From assembly GCF_900115095.1 (NCBI RefSeq), contig NZ_FOVH01000029.1:20980-84979 (forward strand): a stretch of DNA of 64,000 nt, given 5' to 3'. Below the pieces are notes generated by a model. The model made no database searches. It worked only from the letters and a program-made list of their open reading frames with translations, and was not told the DNA's origin. Made by a program: the position numbers and the translations under genes. Shown here piece by piece: positions 1-7,662 of the stretch. Position 1 is the stretch's first letter. Every line of letters begins with the position of its first letter. Origin of the DNA: Actinomadura madurae. Its GTDB lineage: Bacteria > Actinomycetota > Actinomycetes > Streptosporangiales > Streptosporangiaceae.

Positions 1-322
1 CGGCCTTGAACTGCTCGTCGGTGTAGCCGCCGAGGGCCGTAGACAGCTCGGGGTCGACCCGGAACGTGACCTCGCCGGCGCGGGCGGTGGCCTCGCCGAA
101 CGCGACCGCGATGAGGTCGTACTCGTCCGGTACCTGGGAGAGCTTGAGCTCCTCCGCGGGATTGACGAAGTCGTGCCAGTACCCGGTCAGGAAGTGCTCG
201 GGGAGCTCCGCGGCGGCGGGCCTGGCGGGCGCCGCGGCCGTCGTCGCGGCGTGTGCCGCGGGCGCGACGGCGAGTGGGAGGAGCAGGGCGGCGAGGACGC
301 TGAGAGTGGAGCGGGGGGACAA
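1..322 (-). CDS. Secreted GH18 chitinase, N-terminal part (cut by window edge)
   Basis: The reverse strand reads a signal peptide (two Arg/Ser-rich residues then a run of Leu/Ala ending AHA) followed by a mature start with the segment LTGYWHDFVNPAEELKLSQV, which is typical of the beginning of the GH18 TIM barrel of Streptomyces-type secreted chitinases. It would hydrolyse chitin outside the cell. The start is the TTG at 322-320; it sits 7 bases after an AGGGAG ribosome binding site, and no in-frame ATG or GTG fits better. The catalytic DxxDxDxE region lies beyond the window. It shares its promoter design with the next chitinase. The GH18 assignment is fairly sure; substrate subclass cannot be judged from 107 residues. 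Confidence 0.85.
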   Translation of the reverse strand, partial: MSPRSTLSVLAALLLPLAVAPAAHAATTAAAPARPAAAELPEHFLTGYWHDFVNPAEELKLSQVPDEYDLIAVAFGEATARAGEVTFRVDPELSTALGGYTDEQFKA

Positions 323-384
323 GGGGGTACTCCCTGGGTCTGGTTGCCGACGGATTCCCCCGAAACCCGTGTCGTTCGCGTTAT

Positions 385-405
385 AGATAGGAAGGTTTCC
401 TGTCT
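385..405. promoter_or_regulatory. Chitinase operator candidate 1 (AGGAA-GGT-TTCCT)
   Basis: AGGAA (389-393) and TTCCT (397-401) form an inverted repeat around GGT, with two further matched pairs outside. It lies 67-79 bases upstream of the TTG start of the first chitinase. The same arms occur at the same place before the second chitinase, so a common regulator is likely; which one is not visible here. Confidence 0.6.
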
Positions 406-601
406 AATTGGCCACAGTAGGCCACCGTCCACAGCCGGGCAAGGCCCTTCCGAAAAGGCCCGATCGGCCCGCCGCAACCAGCCCAGTTCGAGGACCGAAC
501 CACCGGTCCCGGGCTCCGAAAATCAGCGACTAACGCCCAAGAACGCGCTCGCCACCAGCAAATCTCACCAATCACGCCGCGACACGCGGCCCATCACACG
601 G

Positions 602-636
602 GCGGCGCGGATCGTCCGGTGGACGATCCGCGCCGC
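602..636. terminator. Strong hairpin, chitinase terminator
   Basis: Perfect 16-bp stem (602-617 with 621-636) around the loop GGT, just 3-prime of the second chitinase (reverse strand). There is no U-run, as is common for actinomycete terminators. Confidence 0.75.
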
Positions 637-653
637 AGTTCGGAGGTGTGGGG

Positions 654-2213
654 TCAGAAGCCGGCCGTGATTCTGGTGAACTCCCAGTTCTGCTGGTCGA
701 TGCCGCTGCAGCTGGACGTCACGCCGCCGCCGGGGCAGGGCCGGTCGCGGTTGACGGACCAGTACGCCAGGCGGGCCAGGCCGTGCGACTTCGCCCAGTC
801 GCGGATCCGCGTCCAGGTCGCCGGGGACGTCAGCTCCTGCTGGTCGGACAGGCCGTTCATACCGGAGATGCCCATGTGGGAGTAAGCGGTGGCGTCCGAC
901 CACCCGAACGCCGACTTGAGCGCGTTCTTCAGGCCCTCGGAGGCGTTGACGGTGTTGCCGTACATGTCCGCGCCGCCGCCGAAGTCGAACGGCATGATCG
1001 TGAACACGTCCACGTTCGCCTGGAGCGCCGCGGCCCGGTTGATGAGGCGGGTGCCCCAGTAGTTCGGGCCGGTGGTGCTCGTGCCGAAGGTCAGGATCGT
1101 CTGGATGCCGGGGTTCCGCTGCTTGACGATCTTCAGGGCGCCGAGGATGCGGTCCTGGACGACCTCGTTCTCGAACTCGTCGCTGTTCTCGATGTCGACG
1201 TCGACGGCCTTGAGCCCGAACGCGTCGATCACCTGCTGGTAGGCGCCGGCGAGCGCCTCGGGGGAGGAGCAGTTCGGGCCGAGCTTGTTGCCCGACCAGC
1301 CGCCGATGGACGGCAGCACGTCACCGCCGGCCGCGCGGATCTGGGCGATGGCCTGCTCGTCCGCGCCGCCCCTGAGCGGGCGGTTGCCGTCCCACGCCGC
1401 GTTGCACCCGCCGCCCGACAGGATGAACGCCATCGTGAACCACTTGATCCCGGTCGCGTTCATGACCGTGGCCGGGTTCGGCGGTTCGCCCCAGCCCATG
1501 TACAGGTAGGGCGCGGCGTGCTTGCCGCCGGCCGGCGGGGTCGTGCAGCCGCTCGTGGTCGCCGTCACCGAGCCGCTCGCCGCGGACTCCCCGGCGGAGT
1601 TGTACGCCCTCACCGTGTAGGTGTGGTCCGAGCAGGTGGCCAGCCCGCCGATGGTGGCGCTCGTCCCGGTCACGGTGGCCCGGACGGCGGAGCCCTCGTA
1701 GACGCGGTAGCCGGTGACCGACCCGGACGACGCCGGCCACGACAGTGTGAGCGAGGTGTTCGTCTTGCCGGTCACGCTCGGCGCCCCGGGTGCGGACGGC
1801 GCACCGGGGTTGCCGCCTCCGGTGCAGGACGAACCGTTGATCGTGCAGTTCTGCGGCGTCCCGGACCCGCTGACGATGAAGCCGAACGAGACGCTCGCGC
1901 CCGCGGCGACGGAGCCGTTGTACTCGCGGTTGGCGAACGCGGCGTGCTGCCCGGACGTGGTGAGCAGCGCGTCCCAGTAGGTCCCGACCGAGGAGCCGGA
2001 CGGCAGGTCGAACTCCACCTTCCAGCCGGGGACCGCGGCGGCGGTCTCGTTCTTGATCGTGTACTTGGCCTCGTAGCCGGAGCCCCAGTCGGCCGACTTG
2101 GTGAAGGTCGCCGTCACGGAGGCGGCACTGGCCGGGACGGGGACGAGCAGGGCGAGGAGCAGGGAGCAGAGGGCGGTGAGCAGGAGGCCGGGCAGGAGGC
2201 GTCTTCTTCGCAA
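654..2213 (-). CDS. Secreted chitinase: CBM2 - FnIII - GH18
   Basis: A 519-residue modular chitinase. Residues 1-31 are a signal peptide (four Arg, a long Leu/Ala stretch, PASA). Residues about 32-130 are a CBM2 cellulose/chitin-binding module, about 140-225 a fibronectin type III module (SLTLSWPASSGSVTGYRVYE), and about 230-519 a GH18 catalytic domain that contains the acidic signature VDVDIEN, whose Glu is the expected proton donor. It should bind crystalline chitin and cleave beta-1,4 GlcNAc links outside the cell. I take the start as TTG at 2213 because GGGAG lies 5 bases before it and the signal peptide begins directly after it. The longer open frame to 2414 would run through the operator and adds residues unlike any secretion signal. 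GTG at 2219 is the alternative. Confidence 0.9.
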   Translation of the reverse strand: MRRRRLLPGLLLTALCSLLLALLVPVPASAASVTATFTKSADWGSGYEAKYTIKNETAAAVPGWKVEFDLPSGSSVGTYWDALLTTSGQHAAFANREYNGSVAAGASVSFGFIVSGSGTPQNCTINGSSCTGGGNPGAPSAPGAPSVTGKTNTSLTLSWPASSGSVTGYRVYEGSAVRATVTGTSATIGGLATCSDHTYTVRAYNSAGESAASGSVTATTSGCTTPPAGGKHAAPYLYMGWGEPPNPATVMNATGIKWFTMAFILSGGGCNAAWDGNRPLRGGADEQAIAQIRAAGGDVLPSIGGWSGNKLGPNCSSPEALAGAYQQVIDAFGLKAVDVDIENSDEFENEVVQDRILGALKIVKQRNPGIQTILTFGTSTTGPNYWGTRLINRAAALQANVDVFTIMPFDFGGGADMYGNTVNASEGLKNALKSAFGWSDATAYSHMGISGMNGLSDQQELTSPATWTRIRDWAKSHGLARLAYWSVNRDRPCPGGGVTSSCSGIDQQNWEFTRITAGF

Positions 2214-2283
2214 GGTCACTCCCGGGTAGGAAGACGTGGACGAGCGGGCATCCCCCGAACCCCGAGTCGGTCGCGGTGATCTA

Positions 2284-2300
2284 ATAGGAAACTTTCCTAT
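2284..2300. promoter_or_regulatory. Chitinase operator candidate 2 (TAGGAAA-C-TTTCCTA)
   Basis: A 17-base palindrome with a single central base, perfect in both arms, 71-87 bases upstream of the TTG start of the CBM2-FnIII-GH18 chitinase. It shares the arms AGGAA/TTCCT and the distance to the start with the element at 385-405. Confidence 0.65.
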
Positions 2301-2445
2301 AAAGTCGACTGAACGGTAACCACCCGGACGCCGTCCTGCAACCCCCGTGGAACGCGCCCGCTCGCGCGCATGACGGACCCCGTGCCGACCACTCCAGGTA
2401 GCCGGCCGGTCCACCCGCCGAATGGCTCCGGCGGAAGTCCCGAAA

Positions 2446-3120
2446 TCAGTCGTCGGCGGTGCTCTCCGTTCCGATCCGCGTGATGAGACCGCTCTTGTAG
2501 GCGACCGCGACCGCCTGCCCGCGCGTTCCGACGCCCAGTTTCTTCAGGACGTTGTGCACATGGGTGCGCACGGTCGTGATGGAGATGGAGAGCTCCCGCG
2601 CGATCTCGACATTGGACGCGCCGCGGCCGAGCAGCAGGAGCACTTCCTTCTCGCGGCCGGTGAGGTTGGCGCTCAGCGAGTGCCCGGCCTCCTTCGGGGC
2701 GGGCGCGTGGCGGGGGCACAGGGCCTGCCGGGCGCTCTCCGGGAGGAGCAGCGTCTCCCCGGCCATGACCAGGCGTAATGCCTGGATCAGTTGGTCCGAC
2801 GAGGTGTCCAGGGAGAGCACGGCGGAGACGCCGAGCCCGACCGCCTCGACCGACCGGTGCGCGCTCTCCGTCTTGGCGATGAGGATGACCTTGGAGAGGT
2901 CGGCCAATTCCGCGAGTTCCCGCTGATGACCGACGAGGGTCAATGCGGGAGCGACGACGAGCGTGATGTCGGGACAGTTCTCGGCGGCGTCCCGCAGGAC
3001 CAGTTCCCCGGTGGTGCGGCCGATGATCTCGATCTCCGGCTCGCTTTCCAGGAGCGCGGAGAAGCCGTCGGCGAAGAGCGGCTTATCGCAGCAGAGGAGC
3101 AGCCTTTGTTTCAACCCCAT
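2446..3120 (-). CDS. redZ: RedZ-like atypical response regulator (NarL/FixJ type), pathway-specific
   Basis: A 224-residue regulator: an N-terminal receiver-like domain (about 1-120) and a C-terminal LuxR-type HTH (NLTGREKEVLLLLGRGASN, with SISITTVRTHVHNVLKKLG). The receiver has lost its chemistry. The acidic pair is reduced to CCDKP, the phospho-Asp position in PDITLVVAP is Val, and the conserved Lys region reads VLSLDTS. It is therefore probably not phosphorylated, as known for S. coelicolor RedZ, which activates redD. A TTA leucine codon (bases 2778-2776, in IQALRLV) suggests bldA-dependent translation. I use the ATG at 3120 behind AAGG; the longer frame to 3276 has a Cys/Arg-rich extension and no RBS. 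It is divergent from the biosynthetic operon. Confidence 0.85.
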   Translation of the reverse strand: MGLKQRLLLCCDKPLFADGFSALLESEPEIEIIGRTTGELVLRDAAENCPDITLVVAPALTLVGHQRELAELADLSKVILIAKTESAHRSVEAVGLGVSAVLSLDTSSDQLIQALRLVMAGETLLLPESARQALCPRHAPAPKEAGHSLSANLTGREKEVLLLLGRGASNVEIARELSISITTVRTHVHNVLKKLGVGTRGQAVAVAYKSGLITRIGTESTADD

Positions 3121-3672
3121 CGGACCTTTTTGCCACCTCGTGCCGGTGCTGCAGGCAGAACACTGCATTCGATTCTTGACCCCCGGTCGTGCTTCGAGAA
3201 TCGGGCTCCGGCCACCGGGGCGGCGGTGAGCGGAGGCGTCGGTGGTTGAAGATTCATCGGATCTACGGGCGTGCACTCTCCAATAGGGTCACGTGCCGAG
3301 CGCACGCCGATGATGGCGGGCGCTTCGTCGTGACAATGTATCGCGATCACGGCGGTGGGCTCTGGGGCCTTTTAGTCATGTCTTTATCCCTCGGTCCTTC
3401 GGCAACCCGAAGGCCGCCGAGAAACATGAACGATCATGACTTGGCGGCCCCGGCCCGCGGCACGGCTCATGGATTCGCTGTCAATTGGTCGGGCAATTGC
3501 CGGGCCGGCCCGCCCCGGCCGGGAAGTCGGCCGCTGTCAAAGGGCGTTCGACCCGGCCGTGGTCGCCATCACGGCCCGGTCAGTGGTTCGTCAGCGCGAT
3601 CGTCAGCGCAATGCACGACAGTCGGGACCGTCCACTGATCTCAACGCCGTTCACGCGGCATGGGGGGAAGTC
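3121..3672. other. Divergent regulatory region redZ / redQ operon
   Basis: About 550 bases without a supported gene. The base composition is less GC-rich than around it (a stretch near 3340-3400 has TTTTAGTCATGTCTTTATCC). It must carry the redZ promoter (leftward) and the main biosynthetic promoter (rightward), the latter marked by the triple repeat at 3579-3608. The in-frame extension of the ACP gene back to 3436 is rejected because a good RBS sits at the GTG at 3673. Confidence 0.7.
3579..3622 (+). promoter_or_regulatory. SARP box and promoter of the main red operon
   Basis: Three heptamers GTCAGTG (3579), GTCAGCG (3590) and GTCAGCG (3602) are spaced 11 and 12 bases apart. A hexamer GACAGT (3617-3622) starts exactly 8 bases after the last repeat and can act as -10. 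SARP proteins such as ActII-ORF4 and RedD bind heptamer direct repeats of about 11-bp period overlapping the -35 position, with the last repeat 8 bases from the -10. The same array occurs before redP. Confidence 0.75.
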
Positions 3673-3921
3673 GTGAGTGACGTGTACGACCGGTTGGTCG
3701 ATCTGCTGGTGGACCGCTTCGAGGTCGACCGGACGGCGGTGGGGCCGGACGTCGTCTTCCAGGAACTGGAGGTCGACTCGCTGTTCCTGGTGGAGCTGCT
3801 GCTGGTCGCCCAGACCGAGTTCGGCGCCGAGTTCGGCGAGGACCTGGTGTCGCCCTCGGACACGATCGGCCGCGCGGCCGACCTGATCGAGCGGCAGATC
3901 ACGACGGCGGCCTCGCCGTGA
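3673..3921 (+). CDS. redQ: Acyl carrier protein, RedQ-like
   Basis: An 82-residue acyl carrier protein with the phosphopantetheine Ser36 in LEVDSLFLVEL. It begins VYDRLVDLLVDRFEVDRTAV, as in fatty-acid-type ACPs, so I assign it to carry the alkyl chain built by RedP and RedR. The start is GTG at 3673, two bases after a GGGGGAAG RBS. It is the first gene of the operon and overlaps redO by four bases (GTGA). In S. coelicolor redQ sits between redP and redR; here that gap is empty, which supports the assignment. The two small ACPs could in principle be swapped, but the second one has the RedO/PigG signature. Confidence 0.75.
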   Translation: MSDVYDRLVDLLVDRFEVDRTAVGPDVVFQELEVDSLFLVELLLVAQTEFGAEFGEDLVSPSDTIGRAADLIERQITTAASP

Positions 3922-4178
3922 CCACGGCGGACTTCCTCATCGGATACATCGCCGACGCCTGGATGGGCGGGGACGCCGACGGGCTGCGCACCGACACGCC
4001 GATCCTCGACCTGAACATCATCGACTCGGCGGCGATCTTCGACCTGGTGCACGCGCTGCAGGCCGAGTTCGGCGTCACCGTCCCGCTCCGGGAGATCACG
4101 CCCGCGAACTTCGGGTCGGTCGGCGCGATCGCCGCGCTGGTCGGCCGCCTGGACGAGGAGGAGAAGAGCGTCCGATGA
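3918..4178 (+). CDS. redO: Prolyl carrier protein, RedO/PigG-like
   Basis: An 86-residue peptidyl carrier protein with the modified Ser37 in LNIIDSAAIFDLV, the pattern of PigG/RedO-type carriers of proline. RedM loads L-proline on it, RedW oxidises the bound prolyl group to pyrrole-2-carboxyl, and RedX takes it over. GTG start, overlapping redQ (GTGA); its own end overlaps redN (ATGA), so the three are translationally coupled. Confidence 0.88.
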   Translation: MTTADFLIGYIADAWMGGDADGLRTDTPILDLNIIDSAAIFDLVHALQAEFGVTVPLREITPANFGSVGAIAALVGRLDEEEKSVR

Positions 4179-6070
4179 CCGACCTGGCCCACAGCGCCCC
4201 GGCCGGCCGGCAGGTGCTGGAGATCATCGCCTCGAACACCCTCTACGACGTCTCGCGGCTGCGGCCCGAAAGCCACCTCGAAGGCGAGCTCGGCGTCGAC
4301 GCGGCCGTGCTGGACGCCATCCTCGGCGACGTGCGGGACCGCTTCGGCCCGGACGTGCGGCTGCCCCGCGAGGCGGCCACGCCGCAGGACCTGATCGACG
4401 CGGTGGAGCGCTCGCTCGCCGCGACCCCCGGCCCGGCCGCGCAGGCCGGCCCGCCGGACGGCGCGAAGCTCGCCGAGGCGGTCATGACGGCGGCGATGCG
4501 GCACACCCACTACCGGCGCGACCAGCTCGACCTCGACGCCGAGCTGGAGGCCGAGCTCGGCATCGACTCGGTCGTGCTCGCCTCGATCATCGCCGACGCC
4601 GCCGAGGAGCTCGGGCTCTCCGGCCCGGCGCCGGAGCTCACGGTGCCGAATCTGCGTGCCCTCATCGCCGAGCTGGGCGACCGCGCGGCCGGGGACGCGC
4701 CCCGCCCGGAGCCCGCGCCGGCGGCCCCCGCGCCCGCCGGCCCCGGTCCGCGCGAACTCGCGGTCGGCGAGCTGGATCCCGTCCGGCCCGCAACGGGCAC
4801 GACGTGGGACGACCGGTCCATGCGCGACTTCATGGACGACCGCGACCCCGACCTCTTCGCGAAGGCCCGCGGGTTCGCCTCCTACCTGCGCGGGCGCGAG
4901 GCCGAGCACCTGTACTGGTACGGGATGCCGCTGCGGTCGCGGTGCGCGAACCGGGCGCGGATCCACGACGAGCTGACGGGCCGGACCCGCGAGTTCCTCA
5001 TGTTCGCCTCGAACAACTACCTCGGGCTCGCCAACCACCCGCGGGTCATCGACGCGGTCTGCGAGGCGACGCTGGCCTACGGCGCCACCAACACCGGCTG
5101 CCGCATCATCGGCGGCACCAATCATCTGCACAAGGAACTGGAGCGCAGGCTCGCCGCGTTCAAGCGCCGGCCCGCCTGCATCGTCTACCCCGGCGGCTAC
5201 CCGGCCAACCTCGGCGCGGTGTCCGCGCTGGTCAAGAGCCACGACGCGGTCATCGTGGACAAGCTCAACCACATGAGCATCGCGGACGGCTGCAAGCTGT
5301 CCGGCGGCGTCCGCAAGATTTACGGGCACAACGACATGCGGGCCCTGGAGCGGGTACTGGAGCGGTGCCGGGACCAGGTGCGCGGCAAGCTCATCGTCAC
5401 CGACGGCGTGTTCAGCATGCACGGGGACGTGTGCGACCTGCCGGAGATCGTCCGGCTGGCGCGCCGCTACGGGGCCCGGATCATGGTGGACGACGCGCAC
5501 TCGACCGGCGTGCTCGGCGAGCGCGGTTCCGGCACCGCCGAGCACTTCGGCCTCAAGGGAGAGGTCGACCTGGAGCTCGGCACCATGAGCAAGACCCTCG
5601 CCGGCATGGGCGGGTTTGTGGCCGGTGACGAGGAGGTCATCGACTACCTCCGCTTCTACTCCAACTCGTACGTGTTCGCGGCGACGATCCCGGCCGGGGT
5701 CGCGGCCGGGCTGATCGCGGCGATCGACATCATGGAGGAGGAGCCGGAGCGGCTCACCGCCCTCTGGGCGAACATCCGCCGGCTGCGCGCCGACCTCGCC
5801 GGCGCCGGGTTCGACCTGGAGAACACCCAGAGCGCGATCCTGCCGATCGTCGTCGGGGACGAGCGCCGGGCGATGGAGATGGGCCGGGCGGTGCGCGCCC
5901 GCGGCCTGTTCTGCCAGACCGTCGTCTTCCCCGGGGTGCCGCTCGGCGACGCCCGGCTGCGGGTGAGCGTCACCTCCGAGCACACACCCGAGGACCTGTC
6001 CCTCGCCGCGCAGATCTTCGTCGACGCGGCGCGCGAGACCGGCGTCCTGCCGCGAGGGGCGGCCCGGTGA
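4175..6070 (+). CDS. redN: RedN/PigH-like ACP-ACP-alpha-oxoamine synthase
   Basis: A 631-residue protein: two ACP-like domains (about 10-85 and 105-175), a Pro/Ala-rich linker (about 180-200), then a PLP-dependent alpha-oxoamine synthase (about 215-625) with VDDAHSTGVLGERG and the Schiff-base Lys in TMSKTLAGMGG. In prodiginine biosynthesis RedN/PigH carries malonyl on its ACPs, receives the pyrrolyl-beta-ketothioester made with RedX/PigJ, and condenses it with L-serine to give the bipyrrole ring precursor (4-hydroxy-2,2-bipyrrole-5-methanol). The second ACP has Ser132 (LGIDSVVL). In the first, the corresponding position 43 is Ala (LGVDAAVL, codon GCG at 4301), so only one arm can be loaded. 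Overlaps redM by four bases. Confidence 0.92.
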   Translation: MTDLAHSAPAGRQVLEIIASNTLYDVSRLRPESHLEGELGVDAAVLDAILGDVRDRFGPDVRLPREAATPQDLIDAVERSLAATPGPAAQAGPPDGAKLAEAVMTAAMRHTHYRRDQLDLDAELEAELGIDSVVLASIIADAAEELGLSGPAPELTVPNLRALIAELGDRAAGDAPRPEPAPAAPAPAGPGPRELAVGELDPVRPATGTTWDDRSMRDFMDDRDPDLFAKARGFASYLRGREAEHLYWYGMPLRSRCANRARIHDELTGRTREFLMFASNNYLGLANHPRVIDAVCEATLAYGATNTGCRIIGGTNHLHKELERRLAAFKRRPACIVYPGGYPANLGAVSALVKSHDAVIVDKLNHMSIADGCKLSGGVRKIYGHNDMRALERVLERCRDQVRGKLIVTDGVFSMHGDVCDLPEIVRLARRYGARIMVDDAHSTGVLGERGSGTAEHFGLKGEVDLELGTMSKTLAGMGGFVAGDEEVIDYLRFYSNSYVFAATIPAGVAAGLIAAIDIMEEEPERLTALWANIRRLRADLAGAGFDLENTQSAILPIVVGDERRAMEMGRAVRARGLFCQTVVFPGVPLGDARLRVSVTSEHTPEDLSLAAQIFVDAARETGVLPRGAAR

Positions 6071-7662
6071 GCGCGCGGCGGCTCGGCATCCTGGACGAGG
6101 GCCTCGCCGGGCTCCCGGACGTGGAGTCGGCGGAGCACGCGGCCCGCCCGGCCCTCCTCGGGCGGCGGACCGTCTCCTACGGGGAACTGGCCGCGACCGT
6201 GGAGCGGACGGCCGCCGGCATCCTCGGGCTCGGGGCGCGCCTCGGCGACCGCGTCGCCGTCTGGATGGACAAGGGGCCGGAGTACGCCGAGGCCGTCCTC
6301 GCCGCCCTGCGCGCCGGGTGCGCCTACGTGCCGATCGACGGCGGGCAGCCCGCGGCACGGGCGGACACGATCCTGCGGGACGCGGAACCGGTCGTGCTGT
6401 TCACCGACGCCCGCCACCTCGCGCTGCTGTCCGGCATGGAGCCGCCGCCGTCCGTCAAGGCGATCGTCGTGGCCGACGGGGCCGCGGCGGGCGTTCCGGC
6501 CGTCGGCCGGGACGCGTTCCTGGACGGCGCAGGGAAGGTGGAACCGCCGCGGGTCACGACCGGCGACCTGGCCGCGATCCTCTACACGTCCGGCTCCACC
6601 GGGGCGCCGAAGGGCGTGAAGATCTCGCACCGCAACCTCACGGCGTTCACCGGCTGGTCGCGCGGCGAACTGGACGTCGGCGCCGACGACGTGTTCGCCA
6701 ACCACGCGTCGTTCAACTTCGACCTCAGCACCTTCGACCTGTTCGTGGCGCTGTCGGTCGGCGCCGCCGTGTGGATCGTCGAGGACGGGCAGGCCCGGGA
6801 CGTCGCCGCACTGGCGGCCGGCGTCCGCGAGCACGGCGTGACCGTCTGGTACTCGGTGCCGTCCATCCTCACCCTGCTGACCGTCGCGGGGGCTCTGACG
6901 GACGAGACCGTCCGGAGCCTGCGCTACGTGCTGTTCGCCGGGGAGGTCTACCCGATGCCGCGGCTGCGGGAGCTGAGCGCCCGGCTGCCGCGCGGGACCG
7001 TCCTGTACAACCTGTACGGGCCGACGGAGACCAACGTCTGCACCTACCACCGGGTCCGTCCCGAGGACCTGGAGCGGGACGAGCCGCCGCCCATCGGCCT
7101 GCCGGTCGGGAACGCGCGGCTCATCGTCGTGGACGAGCACGACCGCCCGCTGGACGGCCCGGACGCCCTCGGCGAGCTGGTCGTCGAGGGCGACTGCGTC
7201 ACCCCCGGCTACTGGGGCCGCGACTCCGAGCCGCCCGCCGACCTGCACCGCCGGCACCGGCACCCCACCGGCGACCTGGTGACCCGGGGCAAGGACGGGC
7301 TGCTCGTCTACCGGGGCCGCAAGGACCGCATGGTGAAGGTGTCCGGCTACCGCGTCGAGCTCGGCGAGATCGAGGCCGTGGTGCTGCGGCATCCCGCGAT
7401 CGCCGAGGCCGCGGTCCTCGTCACCGGCGAGGGCACCGGCGCCCGCCTCGCCCTCTACTACGCGGTCCGCGACGGCGCCGCGCCGCCCGGCCTGATCGAG
7501 GTCAAGCGGCATTGCGCGGAGCATCTGCCGAAGTACATGGTCCCGCACGCGGCGACCCGCCTCGCGGCGCTGCCGCGCAACTCCAACGGCAAGGTCGACC
7601 TCGGCCGGCTCCGCGGCGGCGGGGCGGACAGCCCGGCCGCCCCGGCGCCCCTTCCGTCATGA
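6067..7662 (+). CDS. redM: L-proline adenylating enzyme (RedM/PigI type)
   Basis: A 531-residue stand-alone adenylation domain. Motifs in order: LYTSGSTGAPKGVKISH near 171-187 (phosphate loop), FNFDLSTFDLF (A4, with the Asp that binds the amino group), FAGEVYP, NLYGPTETNVCTY (A5), KDRMVKVSGYRVELGEIE (A8) and NSNGKVD (A10, catalytic Lys). The FAGEV/NLYGPTETN pattern is that of prolyl-AMP ligases of pyrrole pathways (RedM, PigI, PltF). It activates L-proline with ATP and loads it on RedO. GTG start overlapping redN (GTGA); ends in an ATGA overlap with redL. Confidence 0.9.
   Translation: MSARRLGILDEGLAGLPDVESAEHAARPALLGRRTVSYGELAATVERTAAGILGLGARLGDRVAVWMDKGPEYAEAVLAALRAGCAYVPIDGGQPAARADTILRDAEPVVLFTDARHLALLSGMEPPPSVKAIVVADGAAAGVPAVGRDAFLDGAGKVEPPRVTTGDLAAILYTSGSTGAPKGVKISHRNLTAFTGWSRGELDVGADDVFANHASFNFDLSTFDLFVALSVGAAVWIVEDGQARDVAALAAGVREHGVTVWYSVPSILTLLTVAGALTDETVRSLRYVLFAGEVYPMPRLRELSARLPRGTVLYNLYGPTETNVCTYHRVRPEDLERDEPPPIGLPVGNARLIVVDEHDRPLDGPDALGELVVEGDCVTPGYWGRDSEPPADLHRRHRHPTGDLVTRGKDGLLVYRGRKDRMVKVSGYRVELGEIEAVVLRHPAIAEAAVLVTGEGTGARLALYYAVRDGAAPPGLIEVKRHCAEHLPKYMVPHAATRLAALPRNSNGKVDLGRLRGGGADSPAAPAPLPS

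Larger units (their letters stand above)
323..653. other. Intergenic region between two chitinase genes
   Basis: No gene is supported here. It holds the upstream region of the first chitinase, with a palindromic operator candidate (385-405), and the strong 3-prime hairpin of the second chitinase (602-636). The open frames that cross it on either strand have no ribosome binding site and no family resemblance. Confidence 0.7.

Noticed and set aside
2214..2414. Longer chitinase reading frame starting at ATG 2414
   Set aside because: It adds about 65 non-secretory residues, runs through the shared operator palindrome, and places the signal peptide inside the protein. TTG 2213 has a GGGAG RBS.
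6318..7658. 5-prime extension of the redL frame over redM
   Set aside because: It is the +2 shadow of redM, rich in Arg/Gly/Pro and without motifs. The ATG at 7659 or 7674 is coupled to the redM stop.
6067..7662. NRPS or siderophore assembly line
   Set aside because: The adenylation enzyme stands alone, no condensation domain is present, and the neighbouring RedO/RedN/RedX/RedW set fits pyrrole formation from proline.
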